Source: Streptomyces netropsis
Lineage (GTDB): Bacteria; Actinomycetota; Actinomycetes; Streptomycetales; Streptomycetaceae
Reading direction: 5' to 3'
Length of the DNA stretch: 64,000 nucleotides
Assembly: GCF_014203545.1 (NCBI RefSeq)
Contig: NZ_JACHJG010000007.1
Span: 175,391 to 239,390, forward strand
Under the pieces are notes generated by a model. It saw only the letters and a program-made list of their open reading frames with translations, did no database searches and was not told where the DNA came from. Every line of letters begins with the position of its first letter. Position 1 is the stretch's first letter. This document shows positions 50,669 through 58,475 of this stretch, in pieces. The translations under genes and the position numbers were made by a program.

Positions 50669-52096
50669 CTATATCCCCGTCTCCGCCGCCAGCCGGCCGC
50701 CCCGGACCGCCGCCACCAGCTCCGCGTGGTCCGCCTCCGTACGGTCCGCGTACGCCACCGCGAACCGCGCGACCGCCTCGTCCAGCTCGTCCCCCTTGCC
50801 GCAGTACCCGGCGATCAGCCGGGGATCGGCGCTGTGCGCGTGCGCCCGGGCGAGCAGCGCGCCCGTCATCCGCCCGTAGTCGTCCAGTTCGGCGGGGGCC
50901 AGTGCGGCGGGGTCGACGCTCCCCTTGCGGTTGCGGAACTGCCGCACCTGGTACTGCCGCCCCTCCACCGTCGCCCAGCCGAGCAGCACGTCACTGACGA
51001 CCTGCATCCGCTTCTGCCCCAGGACCACGCGCTGCCCCTCGTGGCGGGTCTCCGGCGCCGCGAAGCCCGCCTTCGCCGCGTGGGACAGCAGCGCCGAGGG
51101 GCGGGCCTCCTTCACCTGGAGCACCAGCGGCTCGCCCCGGTGGTCGAGCAGCAGCACCACGTAAGAGCGCAGCCCCACGCTCCCCGTCCCCACCACCCGG
51201 AACGCCACGTCCTGCACCTCGTAGCGCGCGAGCAGCGGGACCATGTCCTCCGGCAGCGTCCCGAGATACGCGCCGAGGGCCAGGGCGACCGACGCCGCCT
51301 CGTCGTGCGGGACCCGCCGCAGGACCGGTGGCGCGTCCAGGAAGCGCAGCCCGCCGTCCTCGGTCCGCTCGGTCGCCTTCGCCGCGAACCGCGCGCTCGT
51401 GTTCCGCCGGGCCTTCTCCGACACCCGCTCCAGCGTGCCCAGCAGGTCCTTGGCGTCCGCGTGCGAGACGAGCCGTTCGTCGGCGATCGCGTTCCACGCC
51501 TCTATCGCCGGCATCCTGGCCAGCAGGCGCATCGTGCGGCGGTAGGCGCCCACCGCGTCCCGGGTGGCCTCCCGGCAGGTGTCCTCGTCCGCGCCCGTCT
51601 CCCGGCCCGCCAGCACCAGCGAGGCGGCGAGCCGCTTCACGTCCCACTCCCAGGGCGCGTGGAGGGTCTCGTCGAAGTCGTTCATGTCGATGACGAGGCC
51701 GCCGCGGGCGTCGCCGTAGAGCCCGAAGTTCGCGGCGTGCGCGTCACCGCAGATCTGCGCGCCCACCCCCGTCACGGCCGTGCCCACCAGGTCGTACCCC
51801 ATGAGCCCGGCCGAGCCGCGCAGGAAGGCGAAGGGGGAGGCCGCCATCCGGCCGACGCGGATCGGCGTCAGCTCGGGCAGTCGGCCCGCGTTGGACGCCT
51901 CGACCGTCTCCACCGCGCCGGGCCGCCCCGCACCGGCCTCCCACTCGGCGTGCGCGGAGCGCGGCACCCGCGCCCGCAGCGCCTTCCCGGCGGCCTTGGG
52001 CGACGATCCCGAGGCGGACGCCGCACCGGCTCCCGAACCCCCCGCCCCACCCGTCACCGATCGCGCGAAACCCGGCACGTGCGGCAGTCGCGTCAT
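50669..52096 (-). CDS. DUF2252 protein (kinase-like fold)
   Basis: The product is 475 aa from the ATG at 52096 (MTRLPHV), which has GGGGGAGG 9 bp upstream. The alternative ATG at 52135 adds 13 residues. DUF2252 hallmarks are FLRGSAGLMGYDLV (about 96-109), CGDAHAANFGLYGDARGGLVIDMNDFDET (about 117-145, with the HGD/H-x4-N and DFD elements of an aminoglycoside-phosphotransferase-like active site) and GSVGLRSYVVLLLDHRGEPLVLQVKEA. The substrate is unknown. It stands alone, and a short (120-bp) gap separates it from the J-domain gene. Confidence 0.87.
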   Translation of the reverse strand: MTRLPHVPGFARSVTGGAGGSGAGAASASGSSPKAAGKALRARVPRSAHAEWEAGAGRPGAVETVEASNAGRLPELTPIRVGRMAASPFAFLRGSAGLMGYDLVGTAVTGVGAQICGDAHAANFGLYGDARGGLVIDMNDFDETLHAPWEWDVKRLAASLVLAGRETGADEDTCREATRDAVGAYRRTMRLLARMPAIEAWNAIADERLVSHADAKDLLGTLERVSEKARRNTSARFAAKATERTEDGGLRFLDAPPVLRRVPHDEAASVALALGAYLGTLPEDMVPLLARYEVQDVAFRVVGTGSVGLRSYVVLLLDHRGEPLVLQVKEARPSALLSHAAKAGFAAPETRHEGQRVVLGQKRMQVVSDVLLGWATVEGRQYQVRQFRNRKGSVDPAALAPAELDDYGRMTGALLARAHAHSADPRLIAGYCGKGDELDEAVARFAVAYADRTEADHAELVAAVRGGRLAAETGI

Positions 52097-52244
52097 CGCG
52101 CGCCACCTCCCCCTCCACCCATGGCGCAGCATCACGCGGCGTCAAGCGGCAAGCGTCAACTGCCCCGACGGTACAGCGCGGTACGGGCGGCAGCCGGTGT
52201 CCCGGCGTTTCTCCACAGGACACCCACCGGAGGTGTGCGGGAGG

Positions 52245-52604
52245 TCAGCTGAACTCACGCGGGCACTGCGCGGCGTCCCCCAGATAGCGCTGCGCCCACC
52301 GCCCCAGCTCCTTGAGCGCGGGCTCCATTGCCTGGCCCGCCTCGGTCAGCCGGTAGGAGACACGAAGCGGAGGCCCAGACTCCACTTCCCGTACGAGCAG
52401 ACCGGCCGCGGCCAGCTCCGTGAGGCGGTCGGAGAGCATCCGCTCGCTGATCCCCGGAATGGCCCGTCGCAAGTCGGCGAAGTGCGCGCGCCCCGGCAGC
52501 AGGGTGGCCACGATCAGACCCGTCCAGCGTTTGCCGAACAGCTCGAAGACGCGCGTCATGCCCTCGTCCGCCTTCTTGCACGCCTGCTCGCTGTGGTCCG
52601 CCAT
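52245..52604 (-). CDS. HxlR-family regulator with N-terminal Cys (YodB-like)
   Basis: The product is 119 aa. The HxlR winged helix runs about 8-100 (VFELFGKRWTGLIVATLLPGRAHFADLRRAIPGISERMLSDRLTELAAAGLLVREV). A Cys at position 9 (SEQACKKADEG) occupies the place of the quinone-sensing Cys6 of Bacillus YodB, and a second Cys is near the C-terminus. It is divergent from azoR, so it probably represses its neighbour and is released by Cys alkylation or oxidation. That is inference, supported by the well-known YodB-azoR1 precedent. Confidence 0.88.
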   Translation of the reverse strand: MADHSEQACKKADEGMTRVFELFGKRWTGLIVATLLPGRAHFADLRRAIPGISERMLSDRLTELAAAGLLVREVESGPPLRVSYRLTEAGQAMEPALKELGRWAQRYLGDAAQCPREFS

Positions 52605-52737
52605 GCCACCAGGGTACTGCGTTCCCCTTAGGTGCTGCGAAAAAGTAAGTGACTGTGCTAATACTAGTTACATACGGAACTACATCTCCGTTCGCCGCAG
52701 GCACCCACGGCGATACAGCCCGTTCTTTGGAGAACCC
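52605..52737. promoter_or_regulatory. Divergent hxlR/azoR promoter with operator-like dyad
   Basis: The AT-rich run GTAAGTGACTGTGCTAATACTAGTTAC (about 52645-52671) has GTAAGT and AGTTAC as imperfect inverted arms. It contains TAATACT-like -10 candidates for azoR. This is a plausible HxlR site. SD TTTGGAG precedes the azoR ATG. Confidence 0.45.
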
Positions 52738-53385
52738 ATGGCCACGCTGCTGCACATCGACTCGTCCGCCCTCCCCCAGGGCTCCGCCTCCCGCGACGTC
52801 ACCGCCGTCTTCCGCAAGACCTGGGAGGAGCAGCACCCCGAGGGCACGGTCGTCTACCGCGACCTCGCCGCGAACCCGCTGCCCCACATATCGGCCACCG
52901 CGCTCAGCGTGGGCTCCGTCGACCCGGCCGAGTTCACCGCCGAGCAGCGCGCCGCCCACGACCTGCGCGTCGAGCTGGCGGAGGAGCTGGAGCGGGCGGA
53001 CGCGGTGCTGATCGGCACCCCCATGTACAACTTCACGATCCCCTCCAGCCTCAAGGCGTGGCTGGACCAGGTGATCATCATGGGTCGCACGGCCGGCGAG
53101 AAGCCCTCCGCCGCCGGCACCCCGGTCACCGTCGTCGCCAGCCGTGGCGGCTCGTACGCGCCGGGCACCCCGCGTGAGTCCTTCGAGTTCGTGACGACCT
53201 ACCTGGAGAAGGTGCTGACCGGCATGCTCGGCCTGGAGGTCGACTTCATCGTCCCCGAGCTGACCCTCGCCGCCACCGTGCCCGCGATGGCCGAGCTGGT
53301 CGGCAAGTCCGAGGCCTCCCGGGCCAAGGCCGACGAGGAAGCCGTCACCAAGGCCAAGGCCCTGGTCGCCCGACTCGCCGGCTGA
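52738..53385 (+). CDS. azoR: FMN-dependent NADH-azoreductase (AcpD/AzoR family)
   Basis: The product is 215 aa, a flavodoxin-like homodimeric quinone and azo reductase. Seen are the N-terminal LLHIDSSALPQGSASRDVT phosphate loop, the conserved IGTPMYNFTIPSSLKAWLDQVI (about 95-116) contacting FMN, and VVASRGGSYAPGT (about 139-151). It would reduce quinones by two electrons without semiquinone. The ATG at 52738 has GGAG 6 bp upstream, and the longer upstream frame is noncoding. It is divergent from hxlR. Two strong hairpins follow before the tRNA gene. Confidence 0.93.
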   Translation: MATLLHIDSSALPQGSASRDVTAVFRKTWEEQHPEGTVVYRDLAANPLPHISATALSVGSVDPAEFTAEQRAAHDLRVELAEELERADAVLIGTPMYNFTIPSSLKAWLDQVIIMGRTAGEKPSAAGTPVTVVASRGGSYAPGTPRESFEFVTTYLEKVLTGMLGLEVDFIVPELTLAATVPAMAELVGKSEASRAKADEEAVTKAKALVARLAG

Positions 53386-53417
53386 CACCGCACGCCGCGC
53401 GCTTCGCGCGATCACCT

Positions 53418-53447
53418 TCGGGCCCGGACGCCTCGCGCCGGGCCCGA
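53418..53447. terminator. Terminator hairpin after azoR
   Basis: TCGGGCCCGG (53418-53427) and CCGGGCCCGA (53438-53447) pair perfectly, 32 bp past the azoR stop. A further CGCGCG-CTT-CGCGCG stem is just upstream. Confidence 0.7.
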
Positions 53448-53538
53448 TGTCGCATCCGTCCCGTGCCGCATGTCACTTCGGCGACACCGCGATCCCGCCG
53501 GGGCATCGCCACACCGGACCGGCACCGGACAACGAGAA

Positions 53539-53580
53539 ACGGGCCCCTCCCGGTGATTCTCATCACCGGGAGAGACCCGT
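53539..53580 (-). terminator. Terminator hairpin of the tRNA-Leu gene
   Basis: CCTCCCGGTGAT and ATCACCGGGAG are part of a 19-bp arm pair (53539-53557 with 53562-53580, minor mismatches). On the minus strand it is followed by TTTCTCG, right after the 3' end of the tRNA. Confidence 0.75.
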
Positions 53581-53590
53581 TCCCGCTCTG

Positions 53591-53674
53591 TGCGCGAGGG
53601 GGGAGTTGAACCCCCACGCCCTTTCGGGCACTGGAACCTGAATCCAGCGCGTCTGCCTATTCCGCCACCCGCGC
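53591..53674 (-). tRNA. tRNA-Leu (anticodon CAG)
   Basis: On the minus strand the 84-nt class II cloverleaf reads GCGCGGG acceptor, D-arm GGCGGAATAGGCAGAC, and anticodon stem CTGGA-TTCAGGT-TCCAG with anticodon CAG. The extra arm is TGCCCGAAAGGGCG, the T-arm GGGGG-TTCAACT-CCCCC and the 3' CTCGCGC. The discriminator is A and CCA is not encoded. It reads Leu CUG codons, the commonest Leu codon in high-GC DNA. It is followed by the hairpin at 53539-53580. Confidence 0.96.
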
Positions 53675-54023
53675 ATGGGTGCTGTCTGGGACTCTCGCAC
53701 TTTCTTCGGACTGTCCGCCCGGGTCTTGTGCGTTCGCCTTTCGACATGCAGAACATTAGCACGCTGTGGAGGGTGCCTTCACACCACTTCCCTGCCGCCC
53801 GGTCCGCCGGTCCGGCGGGGACCGCACCGGTTGCGGGACACTGACTCACGGCCGCCTCTACGATCCCTAGTGGAGCGCACAGTGGGCGGCGGTGAAGGCG
53901 ACACTCGTCACTCCTGGCGCCGAAGGGGAACCAGCCGTTTTCCCGACGCGTGGATACGATCAGTAAGCAGTATCAGGAACGACACTGAGCATCAGGAACG
54001 TCACTGAGGGAAGGAGGTGCCCC
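53675..54023. promoter_or_regulatory. Gap between tRNA-Leu and fhaA with a 19-bp repeat leader
   Basis: The 349-bp gap has no credible gene. The tRNA-proximal half should contain the tRNA promoter (minus strand TGCTAATGTT about 53753-53762). The fhaA-proximal half contains GGATACGATCAGTAAGCAGTATCAGG and two copies of ATCAGGAACGNCACTGAG (53972-53989, 53991-54008; period 19) directly before the GGAGG of fhaA. Confidence 0.55.
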
Positions 54024-54872
54024 GTGGGAGTACTGAAGCGCTTCGAGCAGCGACTCGAGGGTCTCGTGAACGGCACCTTCGCCAAGGTGTTCAAGTCCGA
54101 GGTGCAGCCTGTCGAGATCGCGGGCGCACTCCAGCGCGAGTGCGACAACAACGCCACCATCTGGAACCGTGACCGGACCGTCGTCCCGAACGACTTCATC
54201 GTCGAGCTGAGCGCCCCGGACTTCGAGCGGCTCAGCCCGTACTCCGGGCAGCTCGGGGACGAGCTCTCCGGCATGGTCCGCGACTACGCCAAGCAGCAGC
54301 GGTACACCTTCATGGGGACCATCAAGGTCCACCTGGAGAAGGCCGACGACCTCGACACCGGGCTGTACCGGGTGCGCAGCCGCACCCTCGCCTCCAGCGA
54401 ATCGCAGGATCCGCAGGGCCAGCAGCCCGCCGCACCCCGCGGCGCGGCCGGTGGCGGGATCACGCACGGCGCGGGCTATCCGGCTCAGCCGGCCGGTCCG
54501 CCGCCGATGCCCGCGTCCCCGCCGCCCGGCGCTCCCGGCCGTCCCGCGCCCCGTGCGGGCGGCCCCGGGCCGGGCGCCGTCCCCGGCACCCAGACCCGCC
54601 GTTGGATCGAGATCAACGGCACACGTCACCAGATTTCCCGGCCCACCCTCGTACTGGGCCGCAGCACCGAAGCGGACGTACGGATCGACGACCCCGGCGT
54701 ATCCCGCCGGCACTGCGAAATCCGGGTCGGAACCCCCGCGACCATCCAGGACCTGGGTTCGACAAACGGCATCGTGGTGGACGGGCAGCACACCACGCGC
54801 GCTACGCTCCGCGACGGCTCGCGCGTCGTCGTGGGCAGCACCACCATCGTTTATCGGCAAGCCGAAGGGTGA
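54024..54872 (+). CDS. fhaA: FhaA, FHA-domain protein of the cell-growth kinase operon
   Basis: The product is 282 aa, GTG start with GGAGG 6 bp upstream. The N-terminal DUF3662 domain covers about 1-120 (RFEQRLEGLVNGTFAKVFKSEVQPVEIAGALQRECD). A Pro/Gly linker precedes the C-terminal FHA domain (about 195-280) with LGRSTEADVRIDDPGVSRRHCEIRVGT and DLGSTNGIVVDG, the phosphothreonine-binding loops. In mycobacteria FhaA binds PknB and the lipid II flippase MurJ. It is first in the fhaA-fhaB-pstP-ftsW-pbpA-pknB order, unlike the separate kinases at 18-22 kb. Confidence 0.94.
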   Translation: MGVLKRFEQRLEGLVNGTFAKVFKSEVQPVEIAGALQRECDNNATIWNRDRTVVPNDFIVELSAPDFERLSPYSGQLGDELSGMVRDYAKQQRYTFMGTIKVHLEKADDLDTGLYRVRSRTLASSESQDPQGQQPAAPRGAAGGGITHGAGYPAQPAGPPPMPASPPPGAPGRPAPRAGGPGPGAVPGTQTRRWIEINGTRHQISRPTLVLGRSTEADVRIDDPGVSRRHCEIRVGTPATIQDLGSTNGIVVDGQHTTRATLRDGSRVVVGSTTIVYRQAEG

Positions 54873-54882
54873 AGCGGGGGCA

Positions 54883-55413
54883 ATGTCAGAGCTGACCCTC
54901 ACGGTCATGCGGTTGGGTTTCCTCGCCGTACTGTGGCTGTTCGTCATCGTGGCCGTCCAGGTCATTCGCAGCGACCTGTTCGGCACGCGTGTCACGCAGC
55001 GCGGCTCACGCCGCGGTGGACAGGACCGCCAGCCGCAGCGTGCGCAGCAGACCGCGCCGCCGCAGCAGCGACAGCAGCAACAGTCCGGCGGCCGACGTGC
55101 GGAGCGCGGCCGACGCGGCGCCCCCACCAAGCTGGTGGTCTCCGAGGGCACCCTCACCGGGACCACGGTCGCCCTCCAGGGCCAGACCATCTCGCTGGGC
55201 CGCGCCCACGACTCGACGATCGTGCTGGACGACGACTACGCCTCCAGCCGGCATGCCAGGATCTACCCCGACCGCGACGGCCAGTGGATCGTCGAGGACC
55301 TGGGGTCCACCAACGGCACCTATCTCGACCGGACCCGGCTGACCACCCCGACCCCGATCCCGCTCGGCGCGCCGATCCGCATCGGCAAGACCGTCATCGA
55401 GCTGCGGAAGTAG
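54883..55413 (+). CDS. fhaB: FhaB, membrane-anchored FHA-domain protein
   Basis: The product is 176 aa. A transmembrane helix (about 7-27, TVMRLGFLAVLWLFVIVAVQVI) is followed by an Arg/Gln-rich linker. The FHA domain (about 95-160) has SLGRAHDSTIVLDDDYASSRHARIYP and DLGSTNGTYLDRTRL. FhaB (FipA-like in mycobacteria) recruits phosphorylated partners to the division or wall-synthesis site. It lies 10 bp after fhaA. The polyGln stretch (RQQQQ) is typical of the linker in Streptomyces members. Confidence 0.93.
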   Translation: MSELTLTVMRLGFLAVLWLFVIVAVQVIRSDLFGTRVTQRGSRRGGQDRQPQRAQQTAPPQQRQQQQSGGRRAERGRRGAPTKLVVSEGTLTGTTVALQGQTISLGRAHDSTIVLDDDYASSRHARIYPDRDGQWIVEDLGSTNGTYLDRTRLTTPTPIPLGAPIRIGKTVIELRK

Positions 55414-55443
55414 TAGGACCATGACGACCGGAGGGTGGGCACC

Positions 55444-57024
55444 GTGCGGATGTACCCGGAGCCGTCGGGCGAGGTGCGCATGAGTCTGTCACTGCGCTTC
55501 GCCGCCGGATCTCACAAGGGGATGATCCGGGAGGGCAACGAGGACTCCGGTTATGCCGGCCCCCGGCTGCTCGCCATCGCCGACGGCATGGGCGGCCAGG
55601 CCGCGGGCGAGGTCGCCAGCTCCGAGGTGATCTCCAACCTCGTGTCGCTGGACGACGACGTCCCCGGCTCGGACATCCTGACCTCCCTCGGCACCGCCGT
55701 GCAGCGGGCCAACGACCAGCTGCGCGCCATGGTCGAGGAGGACCCGCAGCTCGAGGGCATGGGCACCACCCTGACCGCGCTGCTGTGGACCGGTCAGCGG
55801 CTCGGCCTCGTGCACGTCGGCGACTCGCGCGCGTACCTGCTGCGCGACGGCGTGCTCACCCAGATCACGCAGGACCACACCTGGGTGCAGCGGCTCGTCG
55901 ACGAGGGCCGGATCACCGAGGAAGAGGCCACCACCCACCCGCAGCGCTCCCTGCTGATGCGCGCGCTGGGCAGCGGTGACCACGTGGAGCCGGATCTGTC
56001 GATCCGCGAGGTCCGGGCGGGCGACCGCTACCTCATCTGCTCCGACGGGCTCTCCGGCGTCGTCAGCCATCAGACGATGGAGGAGACGCTCGCCAGCTAC
56101 CAGGGCCCGCACGAGACCATCCAGGACCTGATCCAGCTCGCCCTGCGCGGCGGTGGCCCCGACAACATCACCTGCATCGTCGCGGACGTGCTGGAGATCG
56201 ACGGCGGCGACACCCTCACGGCGCAGCTCAACGACACGCCCGTGATCGTGGGCGCGGTCGCCGAGAACCAGCTCCAGCTGGGCGACGACGGCGCCATGCA
56301 GACCCCGGCCGGCCGCGCCGCGGAGCTGGGCCGCGCCAACCGGCCCGTGCCGCCGCAGGGCCCCGGCGCTGCCGCGGGCGGCTTCGGCCCGCCCGGCAGC
56401 GGCGACCCGGCCATAGGCGGCTCGCCGGACGGTGCCTTCGGCTCGTTCTCCGACGAGGACTTCGTCAAGCCGCCCCGCGGTGGCAAGTGGCTGAAGCGGT
56501 CGCTCATCATCGCCGTGGTGCTCGGCGTCGTCGGCGGCGGTCTCTACGCCGGCTACGAATGGACCCAGACGCAGTACTACGTGGGCGCCAAGGACAACGA
56601 CCACGTGGCCGTCTACCAGGGCATCAACCAGGATCTGGCGTGGGTGGGCCTCAGCAAGGTCTACGAGGACCACCGCGAGATCGAACTCAAGTACCTCCCC
56701 GTTGACCAGCGCACCCGTGTCGAGGACACGATCGCGGTCGGCAGCCTCGACCAGGCCCGGCAGAAGATCAAGGACCTGGGCACGCTCGCCGGCGCCTGCA
56801 AGAAGGCCGACGAGCGGCGCAAGGCCGAGCAGCAGCAGCGGGAGACCGAGAAGCAGAACGGCGACAAGACGGGCAACGCGCCCGGTGCCGCCCAGGACGA
56901 CCCGAAGGCCCCGAAGGCCGGGGACCGGACGAACGTCCAGGCCACCCCGGTCCCGTCCCCGGGTCCCACCCTCAGCGAGGAAGAGCAGAAGTTGGTCCCG
57001 CAGTGCAGCAGCGCTCAGCAGTAA
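55444..57024 (+). CDS. pstP: PP2C-type Ser/Thr phosphatase PstP
   Basis: The product is 526 aa. The PP2C catalytic domain (about 12-250) has IREGNEDSG, IADGMGGQAAGEVAS, LVHVGDSRAYLLRDG, CSDGLSGVV and PDNITCIVADV. These hold the metal-binding aspartates. A long Gly/Pro linker precedes one transmembrane helix (about 353-373, SLIIAVVLGVVGGGLYAGY), and an extracytoplasmic coiled Lys/Glu tail (AEQQQRETEKQNGDKTG). It dephosphorylates PknB and its targets. The start is placed at the GTG at 55444 (9-bp spacing after GGAGG). The GTG at 55435 and ATG at 55450 or 55480 are alternatives. Confidence 0.92.
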   Translation: MRMYPEPSGEVRMSLSLRFAAGSHKGMIREGNEDSGYAGPRLLAIADGMGGQAAGEVASSEVISNLVSLDDDVPGSDILTSLGTAVQRANDQLRAMVEEDPQLEGMGTTLTALLWTGQRLGLVHVGDSRAYLLRDGVLTQITQDHTWVQRLVDEGRITEEEATTHPQRSLLMRALGSGDHVEPDLSIREVRAGDRYLICSDGLSGVVSHQTMEETLASYQGPHETIQDLIQLALRGGGPDNITCIVADVLEIDGGDTLTAQLNDTPVIVGAVAENQLQLGDDGAMQTPAGRAAELGRANRPVPPQGPGAAAGGFGPPGSGDPAIGGSPDGAFGSFSDEDFVKPPRGGKWLKRSLIIAVVLGVVGGGLYAGYEWTQTQYYVGAKDNDHVAVYQGINQDLAWVGLSKVYEDHREIELKYLPVDQRTRVEDTIAVGSLDQARQKIKDLGTLAGACKKADERRKAEQQQRETEKQNGDKTGNAPGAAQDDPKAPKAGDRTNVQATPVPSPGPTLSEEEQKLVPQCSSAQQ

Positions 57025-57047
57025 AGCCGTAGGGGGCCATCAAAGCC

Positions 57048-58475
57048 ATGCCATCAATGCCATCCATGCCATCCATGTCGTCGAACACCACCAACACGAC
57101 GACGATCAGCACCGCGGGCCCGCCGAGCCGGCGCAACACCGAGCTGGCGCTGCTCGCCTTCTCGGTGCTCATCCCGTGCTTCGCGTACGCCAACGTCGGT
57201 CTCGCCCTCGACGGCGAGATGCCCTCCGGCATGCTCGGCTACGGCCTCGGCCTCGGCCTGCTGGCCGGTGTCGGCCATGTGGTGGTGCGGAAGTTCGCCC
57301 GCTACGCCGACCCGCTGCTGCTGCCGCTGGCCACCCTCCTCAACGGGATCGGGCTGGTCATCATCTGGCGGCTCGACCAGGCGCCGCGGCTGATGGCGAA
57401 GAAGTTCTTCCACCCCAGCGCGCCCAACCAGCTGCTGTTCTCGGCACTCGGCATCGCTCTCTTCGTGGCAGTCCTGATCTTCCTCAAGGACCACCGCATC
57501 CTCCAGCGCTACACCTACATCTCCATGGTCGTGGCGCTGATCCTGCTCGTCGCGCCGATGTTCTTCCCCGCGAAGTTCGGTGCGCGCATCTGGATCACGA
57601 TCCCGGGTCTGGGCTCGCTGCAGCCGGGTGAGTTCGCGAAAATCATCTTGGCGATCTTCTTCGCCGGCTATCTCATGGTGAAACGCGACGCCCTGGCCCT
57701 GGCCAGCCGCCGCTTCATGGGGCTCTATCTGCCGCGCGGCCGGGACCTCGGTCCCATCCTGGTCGTCTGGGCGGTCAGCATCCTCATCCTCGTCTTCGAG
57801 ACCGACCTCGGTACTTCGCTGCTGTTCTTCGGCATGTTCGTCGTGATGCTCTACGTCGCGACCGAGCGCACCAGCTGGATCGTCTTCGGTCTGCTGATGT
57901 CGGCCGGCGGCGCGGTCTTCGTGAACACCTTCGAGCCGCACGTCCAGCAGCGCGTCGACGCCTGGCTGCACCCGTTCGACGCGTTCAAGGACGGCTCGTC
58001 CGACCAGATCGCCCAGGCGCTGATGGCCTTCGGCTCCGGTGGCGTCTTCGGCACCGGCTGGGGCCAGGGCCACTCCGACCTCATCGGCTTCGCCGCCAAC
58101 TCCGACTTCATCCTCGCCACCGTCGGCGAGGAGCTGGGGCTGGCGGGCGTCATGGCCATACTGCTGATCTACGGGCTGATCGTGGAGCGCGGTCTGCGCA
58201 CCGCCCTCGCCGCCCGTGACCCGTTCGGCAAGCTGCTGGCCTGTGGTCTGTCCGCCGCGTTCGGCATCCAGGTCTTCGTCGTCGCCGGCGGTGTCATGGG
58301 TCTGATCCCGCTGACCGGTATGACCATGCCGTTCATGGCGCAGGGTGGTTCGTCCGTCCTCGCCAACTGGGCCCTCGTCGCCATCCTCGTCAAGATCAGC
58401 GACACCGCGCGCCGCCCGGCCCCGGCCCCCGCACCGTCCCCCGACGCCGAGATGACCCAGGTGGTCCGCCCGTGA
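57048..58475 (+). CDS. FtsW/RodA/SpoVE-family SEDS glycosyltransferase
   Basis: The product is 475 aa with about ten transmembrane helices. SEDS signatures are present: VGLALDGEMPSGMLGYGLGLGLLAGV, the IPGLGSLQPGEFAKIILAIFFAGYL loop (about 185-209), and SDFILATVGEELGLAGVM (about 350-368, with the catalytic-site region). SEDS proteins polymerise lipid II glycan with a cognate class B PBP, here the downstream PbpA. The start region has four in-frame ATGs (57048, 57057, 57066, 57075) with the repeat ATGCCATC, and AGGGGG precedes the first. Its stop overlaps the pbpA GTG (GTGA). Confidence 0.93.
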   Translation: MPSMPSMPSMSSNTTNTTTISTAGPPSRRNTELALLAFSVLIPCFAYANVGLALDGEMPSGMLGYGLGLGLLAGVGHVVVRKFARYADPLLLPLATLLNGIGLVIIWRLDQAPRLMAKKFFHPSAPNQLLFSALGIALFVAVLIFLKDHRILQRYTYISMVVALILLVAPMFFPAKFGARIWITIPGLGSLQPGEFAKIILAIFFAGYLMVKRDALALASRRFMGLYLPRGRDLGPILVVWAVSILILVFETDLGTSLLFFGMFVVMLYVATERTSWIVFGLLMSAGGAVFVNTFEPHVQQRVDAWLHPFDAFKDGSSDQIAQALMAFGSGGVFGTGWGQGHSDLIGFAANSDFILATVGEELGLAGVMAILLIYGLIVERGLRTALAARDPFGKLLACGLSAAFGIQVFVVAGGVMGLIPLTGMTMPFMAQGGSSVLANWALVAILVKISDTARRPAPAPAPSPDAEMTQVVRP

